This document shows positions 49,491 to 59,082 of a stretch of 64,000 nt of DNA, piece after piece. Source of the DNA: Limosilactobacillus equigenerosi DSM 18793 = JCM 14505 (GTDB taxonomy: Bacteria > Bacillota > Bacilli > Lactobacillales > Lactobacillaceae); the NCBI RefSeq assembly GCF_001311375.1, contig NZ_BBAS01000001.1, positions 124,001 through 188,000 of the forward strand, read 5' to 3'. How positions within the stretch are numbered: the first letter of the stretch is position 1; every line of letters begins with the position of its first letter. The notes beneath the pieces are model-generated. The model was not told the DNA's origin, ran no database searches, and saw only the letters and a list, made by a program, of their open reading frames with translations. Position numbers and translations under genes: made by a program.

Positions 49491-50862
49491 ATGACAATTC
49501 AATTAACTAATTTAACCTTTACTGACCGCCAGCGAACCATTTTACAATTACCACCGATTGAATTTGCTAGTGGCCAAACACATTTGATTATCGGGAATTC
49601 AGGGGCTGGTAAATCAACCTTCTTAAAAATCATTGCCAACTTATATCCTAAATATCGCGGTCAATTAACGGGCACCATTACCGGGAACGACCACGTCGCA
49701 ATGGTTTTTCAACATCCCGGCTTACAATTTACCATGGATACACCCCGCCATGAACTGAACTTTGTCCTCATGAATCAGGGGGTCCCGCCTTCCCAACAAG
49801 CGGAGCAAATTACCACCTTAGCGACTAAATTCGGGCTCACAAACCATTTGGATCAACCGTTCACCACTTTATCAGGAGGGGAACAACAACTAGTTGCCCT
49901 TGCAACGGCCATGGCTATGCAACCCAAAATTTTATTGCTAGATGAAGCCCTCGCTAGCTTGGACGTTTCCCATCAAACGCAAATTATCCAGCAACTCCAA
50001 ACCTTACAGCAAGCGGGCCTCACCATTATTATCGCCGACCACGAACCAGCGATTTACCAGGCTTTGCACCCCAACGTTTATGAGCTCCAGGCCACTAATT
50101 TTCGTAAACTGACCCCGGCCGAAACAAATGCTTGCCTGCATCCGCAACTTGATACGGCGACCTTTTCCCTCCCCACTGGTAACGAATCATTAACGGCCAC
50201 TGATTTGACCATTCAAACTAGTTCGCAAACCTTATATGAACATCAATCTTTTTCCTTGCCAAGCCACGCTATTACTCTTTTAACCGGCCCGTCTGGGAGT
50301 GGAAAAACAAGTTTCTTAAAAGCGTGTTTTCAGTTAATTCCTTATACCGGGCAGTTGAATTTCCAAGGGCATGACCTAACCAAATGGCGACGGAAACGAC
50401 TAACTTACCAGCTCGGTTGGGGCTTTCAACAAGCCGCCGACCAATTCATCCAAATTACCGTCGCCCAAGAATTGGCAGTGAGTCTGAAACACAGTCACCA
50501 ACCAACGCTTTGGCAAGCACACCAAGCCGATATTTTACAACAATTACGCCTGACTGAATTACTCGACCGCTCTGTCTATACCTTGAGTGGTGGGCAACAA
50601 AAATCGTCCAAATTCTTAGTCTGCTGATTTTAGCCCCACCACTATTATTTTTAGACGAACCATTCGTAGCTTGGATCCCGCCATTGCGCAACAAATTGCC
50701 AATTTAATTCAAACGTGGCAACAATTAACCAAAATGACCATCATTATTATCAGCCATCGGATCGCCCCCGTGATTCCAATTGCTGATTATCACTTAACAC
50801 TTCATCAACAACAATGGTCGTTTACGGAGGAGTTAACTTATGAAACTCAGTCTACAATTTAG
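49491..50862 (+). CDS. ykoD: YkoD, duplicated ATPase of the thiamine ECF transporter (two frameshifts)
   Basis: Two fused ABC cassettes. First: GNSGAGKSTF, LSGGEQQLVAL, ILLLDEALASLD. Second: GPSGSGKTSF, LSGGQQKI, LFLDEPFRSLDPA and SHRIAPV. A five-A run near 50603 needs six (QQKIVQILSLL), and one C is missing near 50667 (EPFRSLD). Repair gives 457 aa, normal for YkoD/EcfA fusions. It begins ten bases after ykoE and overlaps ykoC. Confidence 0.88.
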
Positions 50863-51484
50863 TTGGGTCTTGATGTTGGCCCTCATCGTAACCTTCACTC
50901 ATCAACTAACGACGAACCTAGGTTGGCTGCTGGTCATTATTGGGGCCTTGTTCATCCGCCGATTACCCTGGAAATCACTAATTAAATTATCCTTAATCCC
51001 CCTTATCCCGGCCCTGGCATTATTCGTTAGCGTCTATTACTTTGGTTCCCATGATTTAACGGCGGCCCTGGTATTAGTTAGTCGGCTTTACCTGTACATT
51101 GGAACGAGTGCGCTCCTTTTTGCGCAACGCTCCCCGCAAGCATTGCTGAATACCTTTCAAGTTGAATTAAAACTTCCCGCCACCCTTAGTTACGGAACCT
51201 TAGCCGCCATCAACATTTTTCCCAAAATTAACGGTGAATTACAACGGATCCGCTTGGCCGGTCAACTACGTGGCGTGACCTTCCACTTATGGTCACCAGC
51301 CTTATATTTTAAAGCTATTTTAGCGGCCATTAATTGGTCCGATCAACTTGCCCAAGCAATGGAATCCCGGGGATTTAACCCCGTGGTCATTGATCAACAG
51401 CGGTCGCAAGCTCGTTGGACGACGAAAGATTGGCTCCTCTTACTTGGTGGCAATCTCTTAATTATCATTAGTTACATCATTTAA
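50840..51484 (+). CDS. ykoC: YkoC, EcfT-type transmembrane coupling subunit
   Basis: 214 aa with about five membrane helices and the EcfT coupling helices with Ala-Arg-Gly type motifs: LAGQLRGV and QAMESRGFNP, which contact the ATPases. It overlaps the ykoD end by 23 bases and has GGAGG upstream. Third gene of the TPP-controlled operon. Confidence 0.87.
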   Translation: MKLSLQFSWVLMLALIVTFTHQLTTNLGWLLVIIGALFIRRLPWKSLIKLSLIPLIPALALFVSVYYFGSHDLTAALVLVSRLYLYIGTSALLFAQRSPQALLNTFQVELKLPATLSYGTLAAINIFPKINGELQRIRLAGQLRGVTFHLWSPALYFKAILAAINWSDQLAQAMESRGFNPVVIDQQRSQARWTTKDWLLLLGGNLLIIISYII

Positions 51485-51525
51485 AAAAACAGGCTCGGCA
51501 CTATCAATTTAGCGCCGAGCCTTTT
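51483..51525. terminator. bidirectional terminator
   Basis: AAAAAACAGGCTCGGC, loop, GCCGAGCCTTTT between ykoC and the convergent gltS. Confidence 0.85.
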
Positions 51526-51527
51526 AA

Positions 51528-52798
51528 CTACAAGATATTAATAAAACTAGTGATAATCAAACTGTTACAGAAGTCAATAAAGAGTGCCCCGACTAACGGA
51601 ACCACAAACAAAGCATTCGGTGACGGACCAAATTTTTCGTTGACGGCGGCAATGTTGGCCATCGCATTCGGCGTGGCCCCCATCCCAAAACCAGTCGTTG
51701 CCGTCGTGAAACAAGCGGCTTCGTAATCGCCCCCCATAAAATGGAAAACTACATAGTATGCAACGGCGGCAGTTAAGATCCCTTCCGCTAATAAGATGAC
51801 AACCATTGGTAAGGCCAGATCAGCCAAGAGCCATAATTGCATACTCATTAAGGCCATCGCTAAAAATAAATTCAACGAAATGTGACCAAGCGTATCAATT
51901 TCTTCATGCGGAAATGATAAAGCTTCAAAATGATCCCCGACATTCCGCATTACGGATGCTAATAACATCGCCCCAATATAAGATGGGAATGTAATCCCAA
52001 CTTTTAAGAAGAAGTTATAAATTAACGTCCCAGCGCCGACCGCCACGGCAATCCAAATCGCCGCTAACATAAACCGTTCTTGGTTAATTGAAGGGCGCTT
52101 GGCTTCTTCCCGGGCCGCTGCATACGTTAAGACTGACCGTTCATTCGAGTCATTATCGTCAACATCGCGTTGATACCGCGTTACTTCTTCATTCAATGCT
52201 TCTTCTTCAAAGGTCATTTTTTCGGGCTTTAAATGTAATTTATTAATCCGGCGGAAGGCTAATGGCCCCCCGATGGCTGATCCAGCCACTAACCCAAACG
52301 TCGCGGCCGCAATCGCGACGTCGTTGCTCCGGCGACCCCATTGGCTTCAAGCACGGGACCAAATGAACCAGCCGTTCCCGTTCCCCCGACCATTGGAATT
52401 GAGCCCATCGCTAACCCTAACTTAGCATTCAACCCAAATACCTTAGCCAAGGAAGCCCCAACTAAGTTTTGACCGACACACAATAAGCAGACAATCACGA
52501 GGAAAACTAAAACCTGCTTGCCCCCGCGCCCTAATTGCTTAAAGGACGCCGTTGCCCCAACTGTACAATAAAAAACGGTCATAAAGAACGTCTGAAACGT
52601 CGCATCAAACGTGATATACCCTAGATGCGTGGCATAACCAACTAAATTCAAAAGGGAAAAGATAAATCCCCCCACCACGGGTGCCGGAATACAATACTTC
52701 TGTAAAATCGGCCACCGCAATGTCAGCCAACGTCCAACCAGTAAAACCACTGCCGCCACACCAACCGCTTGGTAGGCAGTTAATTTTATAATGTGCAT
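51528..52798 (-). CDS. gltS: sodium/glutamate symporter (GltS; frameshifted)
   Basis: Secondary transporter with about ten helices and the two GltS signature stretches: GSIPMVGGTGTAGSFGPVLE and TTATTGFGMGATPNAMANIAA. A hydrophilic loop with acidic residues lies in the middle. One G is missing near 52320 (ATTVAIAAATFGLVAG); repair gives 423 aa. The start ATG 52798 has GGAGG upstream. Confidence 0.87.
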
Positions 52799-52984
52799 TT
52801 TCTCTTTACCTCCGTTTTTTATGATTAGGACTTAATTAAATTAAAATTAAATCAATAAATTAACTATAACGAAAATCTAAGAATTATGAAAGTAATTTAC
52901 CAAAGCGGTTACAATTAAAAGTTATCGGAGAAAATGGGTTAATAAAATAAAGCCGAGCATTCTTCAAACTAAAGATTATAAGCA

Positions 52985-53024
52985 CGAAAAAAACAGGCCA
53001 GCTACCAATTCTGGGCTGACCTGC
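52985..53024 (-). terminator. terminator of the OPA transporter gene
   Basis: On the minus strand CAGGTCAGC pairs with GCTGGCCTG and is followed by seven T. The rest of 52799-52984 is AT-rich, with no gene. Confidence 0.8.
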
Positions 53025-53042
53025 CATAAAGATAAACTTAAT

Positions 53043-54386
53043 TTAAGCCTGCGCTTGTCGCTTCATCCGGGCTTCCGCCCACATAATGTAAATCAGTAAT
53101 AAGACGGATAAGCCACAGGCGCCGTACAAAATGGTATTACTTGCCACCCAGCCATAATGAGCGACTAAAATCCCAATTAAGGCCGTTGCTAAGGTTTCCC
53201 CGAAAATGTATTGGAAGAAGCCCATGAATCCAGTCGACGAACCAACCGCAAACTTTGGCACGGCTTCATTAACCATTAACCCAACTAGCGTCAATGGAGC
53301 ATAAATTAAGGTCCCCATAATGAATAGTACCGTCACAATAACCGCATGACTCGTACTAAAGAAGTAACCCGTTAAACAAACAATTAACCCAAGCACACAG
53401 GCTAAACAAACGAGCGCTCGCCGATCTTTCAAAAAGTCTGAAATCGCCCCCATTAAAATCACCCCGGGGACAGCAGCTAATTCAAAAATCCCGACTAACC
53501 ACTTCGCAAAACTAGCATCAAAGCCTTTGGATTGGACTAAATAACTCGGAATCCACGACATAATCCCATACCGCACCAAGTACAATGACATTGAAGTTAA
53601 GGTAATCGCCCAAACTAGTGGATTCTTTAATATGTAGCGCACGAAAACTTGACCTAAACTTAAATCTGTTAAATCATTAGCTGACGTTTCACCACCATCG
53701 AGAACAATTTTGTCCCCCGTGTATTCAGCAATACTTGGTAATCCAACCGCGGCTGGACGTTCTGACCCCGCCCACAAAACAAAGGCCGCAATTATTAATG
53801 AAATTACTGAGGCGGCATAGAAGACCGCTTGAATTGAGCCCGCAAATAAAAACGTTGCTAATTGAACAACAGCCACACAAGCAAAGGCCCCCGCATTATG
53901 CGCCGATGACCAAATTGAGTAAACCGTTCCACGCCACCGTTTTCCCCACCAAAGTTGGATGGTCCGTTGACAAGCGGCCGCGCCCATCCCTTGGGCAATT
54001 GACATCACGAGCATCAAAATCATCATGACGTAGAAATTCTTCGTCGCCCCTAAGCCCACGTTTAAAAGCGCCGAAATAATCAACCCGGTAGCTAAATAAC
54101 GAATCGTATTCGCTTTATCACTTAACGCCCCCATGAAGAGCTTGGAAATCCCATATCCAATCCCAAAACAGGATAAAATCAATCCAATTTGCGCCGTTGA
54201 ATACCCATAGGCATGCATAATATCATTTTGTTCAGTGGTGAAAATCAAGCGAATGATGTAGTAGCCAATATAACCAATACACAGTGATAATAAGACGCCC
54301 GTTTGATGCCACAAATAACTCGTCTTAACTTTCCCCGCTGGTACTTTCGTCGTCGCATCCGGCGCCGGTTGTAAAAATTTAAACAT
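53043..54386 (-). CDS. organophosphate:phosphate antiporter (UhpT/GlpT-like MFS)
   Basis: 447-aa MFS transporter with twelve helices. The OPA pattern is visible: GYIGYYIIRLIF (TM1 Arg), GISKLFMGALSDKAN and QRTIQLWWGKRWRGTVYSIWSSAHNAGAF. Probable substrate is a hexose phosphate or glycerol-3-phosphate exchanged for phosphate. A cre site overlaps its -35. Confidence 0.85.
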   Translation of the reverse strand: MFKFLQPAPDATTKVPAGKVKTSYLWHQTGVLLSLCIGYIGYYIIRLIFTTEQNDIMHAYGYSTAQIGLILSCFGIGYGISKLFMGALSDKANTIRYLATGLIISALLNVGLGATKNFYVMMILMLVMSIAQGMGAAACQRTIQLWWGKRWRGTVYSIWSSAHNAGAFACVAVVQLATFLFAGSIQAVFYAASVISLIIAAFVLWAGSERPAAVGLPSIAEYTGDKIVLDGGETSANDLTDLSLGQVFVRYILKNPLVWAITLTSMSLYLVRYGIMSWIPSYLVQSKGFDASFAKWLVGIFELAAVPGVILMGAISDFLKDRRALVCLACVLGLIVCLTGYFFSTSHAVIVTVLFIMGTLIYAPLTLVGLMVNEAVPKFAVGSSTGFMGFFQYIFGETLATALIGILVAHYGWVASNTILYGACGLSVLLLIYIMWAEARMKRQAQA

Positions 54387-54421
54387 TCGTTTTGTCCCCC
54401 TCTAATATTCATTTCACTCGT

Positions 54422-54460
54422 AGTATAACGAGCACACCGCCTTCGTTGCAAGCGCTTTCA
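54422..54460 (-). promoter_or_regulatory. promoter with cre site for the OPA transporter
   Basis: On the minus strand the -10 is TATACT (54427-54422). Upstream, TGAAAGCGCTTGCA (54460-54447) is a near-consensus CcpA operator overlapping a -35 TTGCAA, 18 bases from the -10. Repression by CcpA on preferred sugars is likely (inference). Confidence 0.65.
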
Positions 54461-54563
54461 CGAAATAACCATAGTTTATTTTTAAAGGGGTTTGTTGATA
54501 TATCTTAGCTCGCCACGGAGCGTGTTATAATTAATAATAAATAACTTTGAGAGGTAACCAACC

Positions 54564-54974
54564 ATGTTTCCAGAACGCTTACGGGCCCTCCGCCGCGGTC
54601 GCCAAATCACCTTACGAGGGTTAGCCGATGAATTAAACCGCCACTTAGGCCCCGGGGAAAAACCGAATACCCCCTCACAAATCGGGAATTGGGAACGCGG
54701 GATTCGAACGCCTAGCTATGTCGAAGCTCGCAAATTAGCCGAATTTTTCGATGTCAGCCTTGACTACTTAACCGGTCGCACCGATCACGATGAACGTGAT
54801 TTAGCTAAATTATTCTTCGCTAATGGTGATTTAAAATTTAACGACACGACCCTTGATAGTCAAGATCGCTATGAAATTTTTCAATTAATTACTGGCTACT
54901 TAAAAGGTAAAACTGATCGCGATGAAACTGCTACTTTCTATGCCCAACAAGAAGAATTAAACCTTGACCTATGA
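54564..54974 (+). CDS. XRE-family transcriptional regulator
   Basis: 136 aa. N-terminal Cro/CI-type HTH: LRALRRGRQITLRGLADELN...PSQIGNWERGIRTPSYVEARKLAEFF, then YLTGRTD and a helical C-terminal part. GAGAGG precedes ATG 54564. It overlaps the next gene by four bases (ATGA), so the pair is cotranslated. Its target is unknown. Confidence 0.87.
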   Translation: MFPERLRALRRGRQITLRGLADELNRHLGPGEKPNTPSQIGNWERGIRTPSYVEARKLAEFFDVSLDYLTGRTDHDERDLAKLFFANGDLKFNDTTLDSQDRYEIFQLITGYLKGKTDRDETATFYAQQEELNLDL

Positions 54975-55828
54975 ATCCAAAGCAATTAAAAAAACTCAAA
55001 AAACAAGTTAAACACGCCCGCCAAGTTATCACTAAAGCCCCCTATATTGAGCAATTGGAACACTATGCAAAACTTTTTGACCAAGTTCCACCCGTCAAAT
55101 ACTTAATTAACTTAGTCTTAGCCAATGATCATTTAATTAAACAGGGGCTCCTTCCCCAACCAGTGCCACAGATGATGTTACCAGACGATATTCAAGATAC
55201 CATTTTCCAACTCGTTAACGCCCAATATGCCCCTGGCGATCCAGCTGGCGACCGACTCTGGGACCAATATACGACCGCCTTGCCAAAAGTTGATAAATTA
55301 TTGCGCGAATACCGAGACTATTTAGAAACCACTTACGGTATGTGGTCCTACCCCAATACTAAATTTATTACCGAACTAAGCCATTACTTACACGGAGCCC
55401 CCGTCCTAGAAATCATGGCCGGCTCTGGGTACCTCTCCAAAGGTTTACGCAGTCTTAATCCGACCCAAACCATTATCGCCACTGATGATTTATCGTGGGC
55501 CCAAGTTAATACGACCGGCAAACAACCGGTCACAACCATCGAAAATTACGATGCCCTTGCTGCCATTAATCAATTCGCTAATCAAGTCGAGTATGTGATT
55601 ATGTCCTGGGCGCCGGATCGGGAAACGATTGATTTAGCAGTGTTAAATTTACTGCGCCAATCATATCCAACGCTAAAGTTCCTCGTCATTGGTGAATATC
55701 AAGGGGCTACCAACTCGCAAGCATTTTGGCAAACTGCTAAATTAAGTCAACCTGCGGCCCTGCAACCCGTTAATGCCGCCTTACATAGCTTTGACCTGAT
55801 TGATGAACAAATCTATTTAGCCGAATAA
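54971..55828 (+). CDS. SAM-dependent methyltransferase-like protein
   Basis: 285 aa. A helical N-terminal region (1-130) is followed by a Rossmann core with motif I VLEIMAGSGYLSKGL, acidic motif II IIATDDLSW and a motif-IV-like YVIMSWAPD. No DNA-methyltransferase NPPY/DPPY motif is seen, so a protein, RNA or small-molecule substrate is more likely. Coupled to the XRE regulator. Function unknown. Confidence 0.65.
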   Translation: MNPKQLKKLKKQVKHARQVITKAPYIEQLEHYAKLFDQVPPVKYLINLVLANDHLIKQGLLPQPVPQMMLPDDIQDTIFQLVNAQYAPGDPAGDRLWDQYTTALPKVDKLLREYRDYLETTYGMWSYPNTKFITELSHYLHGAPVLEIMAGSGYLSKGLRSLNPTQTIIATDDLSWAQVNTTGKQPVTTIENYDALAAINQFANQVEYVIMSWAPDRETIDLAVLNLLRQSYPTLKFLVIGEYQGATNSQAFWQTAKLSQPAALQPVNAALHSFDLIDEQIYLAE

Positions 55829-55829
55829 A

Positions 55830-55864
55830 AAAAACCGTGTCCACGTTAATGGACACGGTTTTTC
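55830..55864 (+). terminator. intrinsic terminator
   Basis: AAAACCGTGTCC, loop ACGTTAAT, GGACACGGTTTTT directly after the methyltransferase-like gene. From 55865 to 56039 nothing recognisable was found. Confidence 0.87.
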
Positions 55865-56039
55865 GTGATGTCTTGATTAAATTAATCGCAGGTTAAGCCA
55901 GCCGGTTCACAACAACTCCTTAACCACCCCACCAACAATCCGGTCGGTATTTGGGGCCATCAAATGAAAAATCATCCAACCAATCAATCCTGACTGGTGG
56001 CGACCTCTCGACTCATCTGAAACTAATTATACCACGTTC

Positions 56040-56504
56040 TTATTCAGCTTCACGGTTATTTTGAACTTGCGCCAAATGTTCGGTCACCCATGCCTGCAAC
56101 GTACCTGAGGTTTCTGTAGCATCCGTCATGACTGCTTCCGCATTAGTTAATTCATCAATTCGCAAGCCAGAAGCATTTACTTCCGGGCCTTCAATTACCA
56201 TGTAAACGTGAACGGGATAAGCAACTTCTTTGTCCAATAACTTAGGGTCAAGTCGCGCCGCTTCAACCATCGGTACATTAATCAAATTCGTTTCTAAGCG
56301 TACGTTAACATCCTCACCTTTAGGCATTGTGACTTGCCAACTAACTTGCGCTAAATAACCACTCGCCAATTGATCACTCAACCATGTCAAACCTTCGTTT
56401 AAGGTCGCTAATTGCTCAATTGTCGCCAAAGTAGTTGCTTGCGCCTTTACTTTAACTTGTTCATTTTCAATTTGGGCCAAATAGGCTGCCACTGTTAATT
56501 CCAT
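56040..56504 (-). CDS. hypothetical cytoplasmic protein
   Basis: 154 aa, acidic, no membrane segment. Helical N-terminus (AYLAQIENEQVKVKAQATTLATIEQLATL) then a beta-rich middle with DVNVRLETNLINVP and VHVYMVIEGPEV. No family recognised. It starts at the stop of the membrane gene upstream (shared base), so they are one operon. Confidence 0.65.
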   Translation of the reverse strand: MELTVAAYLAQIENEQVKVKAQATTLATIEQLATLNEGLTWLSDQLASGYLAQVSWQVTMPKGEDVNVRLETNLINVPMVEAARLDPKLLDKEVAYPVHVYMVIEGPEVNASGLRIDELTNAEAVMTDATETSGTLQAWVTEHLAQVQNNREAE

Positions 56505-56886
56505 TATTTATCCTTCTTTTGATACCAATTCCGTCGTGCATCTGTCCGCGTTTGGAAACCAATCACTAATCCAGCCCCAGCAGCCAACACGCCAATTAAA
56601 CTCAAGCCTTGAATTAAAATCCCTAAGCCGGTCCAACGTGGGGTAACATTAATGATTCCGCCCAGCGATAGCACTCCTAAATACAACATCACAAACATGG
56701 TCACATAACTGGTTAAGACCGTCTTAAAATAACGGGCTCCCACGGCCACCACTGCTAAGATTAAAACCACTGCTAAGCGTGACCATGGCATTGCTTGGCC
56801 ATGTTGGGTGGTCATCATGCTAAAATGATGGTCGCCATTAGCCAACTCACGCCCGTAGCTAACGCAAACTTTTGATTTTGATTCAT
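56504..56886 (-). CDS. small membrane protein (frameshifted)
   Basis: Three to four hydrophobic segments: LATGVSWLMATIILA, LAVVLILAVVAVGARYF, VTMFVMLYLGVLSLGG and GLSLIGVLAAGAGLVIGF, with a basic tail. The start ATG 56886 has AAAGGAGC upstream; the frame breaks near 56816, where one A appears missing (ILAMMTTQHG). Repair gives 127 aa. Otherwise translation could restart at the overlapping ATG. Function unknown. Confidence 0.6.
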
Positions 56887-56999
56887 CGGAAAAGCTCCTT
56901 TATTTTTACCTTCTTTTCAATTTATCACTCCCATCGATATGAAATCAAGCTTTAAATACGCTATAATAGTCACAATCTATTTGTTGGAGGGAAAGATAC

Positions 57000-57452
57000 A
57001 TGGAAATCAAGAATTACAAGCGCATTTTAGTCCCTGTTGACGGCTCCGAAGCCACGGAAAGTGTTGTTGCCCAAGCAATTTCATTAGCCCGGGCCTATCA
57101 TGCCCAATTAGATTTATTAAACGTGATTCAAGTCGCGCAATTTAGCGATGGTCTTGTTTCATCAATGTCTTTATCCCAAGATCAAACGCAAACGTTAGTG
57201 ACGACGACGACGGATCAATTAAACGATTTACGCCAAGCCGCCTTAGACGCTGGTGTTAGTGATGTGGATATTCATATTCGGTTTGGTAATCCCAAGCAAG
57301 TCATTGCCCATGACTTCATTGAAGATCACCACAACGATTTAGTCGTCATTGGTTCAACGGGCTTATCAGCAGTTGAACGCTGGATTGTTGGATCCGTCAC
57401 GTCATACGTGATGAAAAATGCGGCAGCGGATGTCGTAGTGGTTAAAAAATAG
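57000..57452 (+). CDS. universal stress protein (UspA family)
   Basis: 150-aa alpha/beta protein with the ATP-binding Usp pattern: ILVPVDGSEATE at the start and VVIGSTGLSAVERWIVGSVTSYVMKNA at the end (G-2x-G-9x-G-S). GGAGGG precedes ATG 57000. The stop TAG (57450-57452) shares AG with a hairpin-element start. Confidence 0.92.
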   Translation: MEIKNYKRILVPVDGSEATESVVAQAISLARAYHAQLDLLNVIQVAQFSDGLVSSMSLSQDQTQTLVTTTTDQLNDLRQAALDAGVSDVDIHIRFGNPKQVIAHDFIEDHHNDLVVIGSTGLSAVERWIVGSVTSYVMKNAAADVVVVKK

Positions 57453-57867
57453 GTCGCGAAATCCAGGTCGCGAGCTCAGCTATCAAAGCGCCTGTTGGCG
57501 TAACGATACAAATGGCGTCGGAACTGGCATCGCCAGGTTCGGCGTCATTTTGAGTTAGGCCCTAAGGCGCTGCTGAGCGAGCGTAGTTAGTATTAGGTCG
57601 TGAGGCGGACATTAAAACCGCCGTATCATAACGTTGAAACTGGCATTGGCGGATAGCATATCCGTCGGCGTCAGTTTTGCGTTATGACTAGGTGGTTGTC
57701 CGCCGAACGTAGTTACATTCAGGTCGTGAGCAGAGCGTTAAAAGCGACGTTAGGCTAACTTGGAAATGGGCTCTGACGTGGCACACGTCGGAGTTCGTTT
57801 TCAGTTAGTCCTAGTCGCTTGCTCGGCGAGCGTAGTTACTAATCAGGTCGCAAACCACGCATCAAAG
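57451..57867 (+). repeat. hairpin-element array 4 (A, D, C)
   Basis: A lone start AGGTCGCGAA (57451-57460) at the Usp stop is followed by type A 57465-57589, type D 57595-57715, type C 57721-57838 and a type B 5' fragment 57845-57867, next to the terminator of the convergent ATPase gene. D here has GCGGAC/GTCCGC where array 3 has ACGGAC/GTCCGT, a compensatory pair. Confidence 0.88.
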
Positions 57868-57876
57868 TTACCATTA

Positions 57877-57917
57877 AAATGAGGTCGGAGAAATTCTATT
57901 CCCCGACCTCATTTTAT
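57877..57917. terminator. bidirectional terminator
   Basis: AAAATGAGGTCGG, loop, CCGACCTCATTTTATT between array 4 and the ATPase gene. Confidence 0.85.
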
Positions 57918-57933
57918 TATGACTAATTCGTCA

Positions 57934-58960
57934 TCACCGCACTATTTCCCCAAACCTTGGTAAAGCTAAAATCAAATGACCATATTCATTACTAACCACA
58001 ATCCCTTTTTCTAACAACCGCTTGCGGTAAACACTCATTTTACTCGAATCAAAACCAACTTTGGTCCTGATATCTTTCACTCGCGATTCACCTTGAGCTA
58101 TCACCGTAATCACTTTCCGATCATTGCCCGAGAGTTCTGACCAGATTTTTTTCATAGACTAATTCTTGCATGATTTGATCGAATTGTGGTAACACGGTCG
58201 CAATTGATGTTGCTTGAGTTTGGAAAACTAAATATCCTAACACCTGATAGGCAAACGGATAACCCATCGTGAGATTAGCCATTTCTTGTGCTAAGGCCGG
58301 GGTAACCTGCAAACTAGTTTGATACGAATGCGCCATTGCCCCTAAGTTTAACGGCGTCATGTAATATTTAGGTGCTCGATATAAAAATGTCAAATCTTTA
58401 CTGTTCTGCAAATCGCTGACATTCTCATACAAACCCGTCATCAATAAGTACAGAGGCGCCTCATCACGAATAAACATTTGAAATGCACTGATAAATTGTT
58501 GCACCGTTAACCGATTAGATACATCATCAACTGTAATTAAAACCCGTTTCCCAGCTTGCGCCAGTTTTTCAAACATCATTTCCAAGACCGTTTCAATATC
58601 AACTACGGGAGGTTGATTTTTAATTTTTAAGCCAAATCCAAACGCCGACAAATCAATTTCTGCATTTTCTAGCAACGCATACACTGGCTGCTTCGCGTAT
58701 AATTTCGCGGATAAACTCGTGAGCATATCCCGCGTTGGATTTAACCCCACTACAATCCAATCATCTTCCGTAGCCAATTCCCGACTAATTTGCGTTAACA
58801 TGACCGTTTTCCCGGATCCACGCACCCCCGTAAACATAAAGACATTACTAGTTGGATTAGCGGACATTAAATCCGTTAACACGGTTTGCTTTAAATCAAA
58901 TCGTTCAATATATTCCACTGGCTTTTTACCAAATGATAGTGAAAATGGATTTGATGACAT
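57934..58960 (-). CDS. AAA ATPase with C-terminal winged helix (frameshifted)
   Basis: 341-aa STAND/AAA-like ATPase. Walker A GVRGSGKTV, Walker B VLITVDDVSN, sensor region LMTGLYENV, then a lid region and a C-terminal HTH (KVITVIAQGESRVKDIRTKVGFDSSKMSVYRKRLL). The two frames join if the seven-T run at 58146-58152 is six (YEKIWSELSG). No partner gene lies nearby. Proteins of this plan are often orphan regulators carried on plasmids or islands; the function here is unknown. Four direct repeats lie just upstream. Confidence 0.75.
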
Positions 58961-58977
58961 CTTCGCACCCCATTCTT

Positions 58978-59027
58978 TTATAACTTTTTATAACTTTGAA
59001 TTTATTTTATAACTTTTTATAACTTTT
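58978..59027 (-). promoter_or_regulatory. four iterons upstream of the ATPase-HTH gene
   Basis: TTATAAC on plus (GTTATAA on minus) occurs at 58978, 58988, 59007 and 59017: two pairs with ten-base spacing, the pairs 19-29 bases apart. Located 18-67 bases before the ATG, on one helical face. They look like an operator bound by an oligomer, plausibly the gene's own product (inference). Confidence 0.55.
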
Positions 59028-59046
59028 GCCAATTTTTCCTACCAAA

Positions 59047-59072
59047 AAAGACGAGGACGTCCTCGTCTTTGG
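59047..59072 (-). terminator. perfect palindromic terminator
   Basis: AAAGACGAGGAC/GTCCTCGTCTTT with six T on the minus strand. It ends the rbsK transcript after array 5. Confidence 0.85.
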
Positions 59073-59082
59073 TTAATTATTG

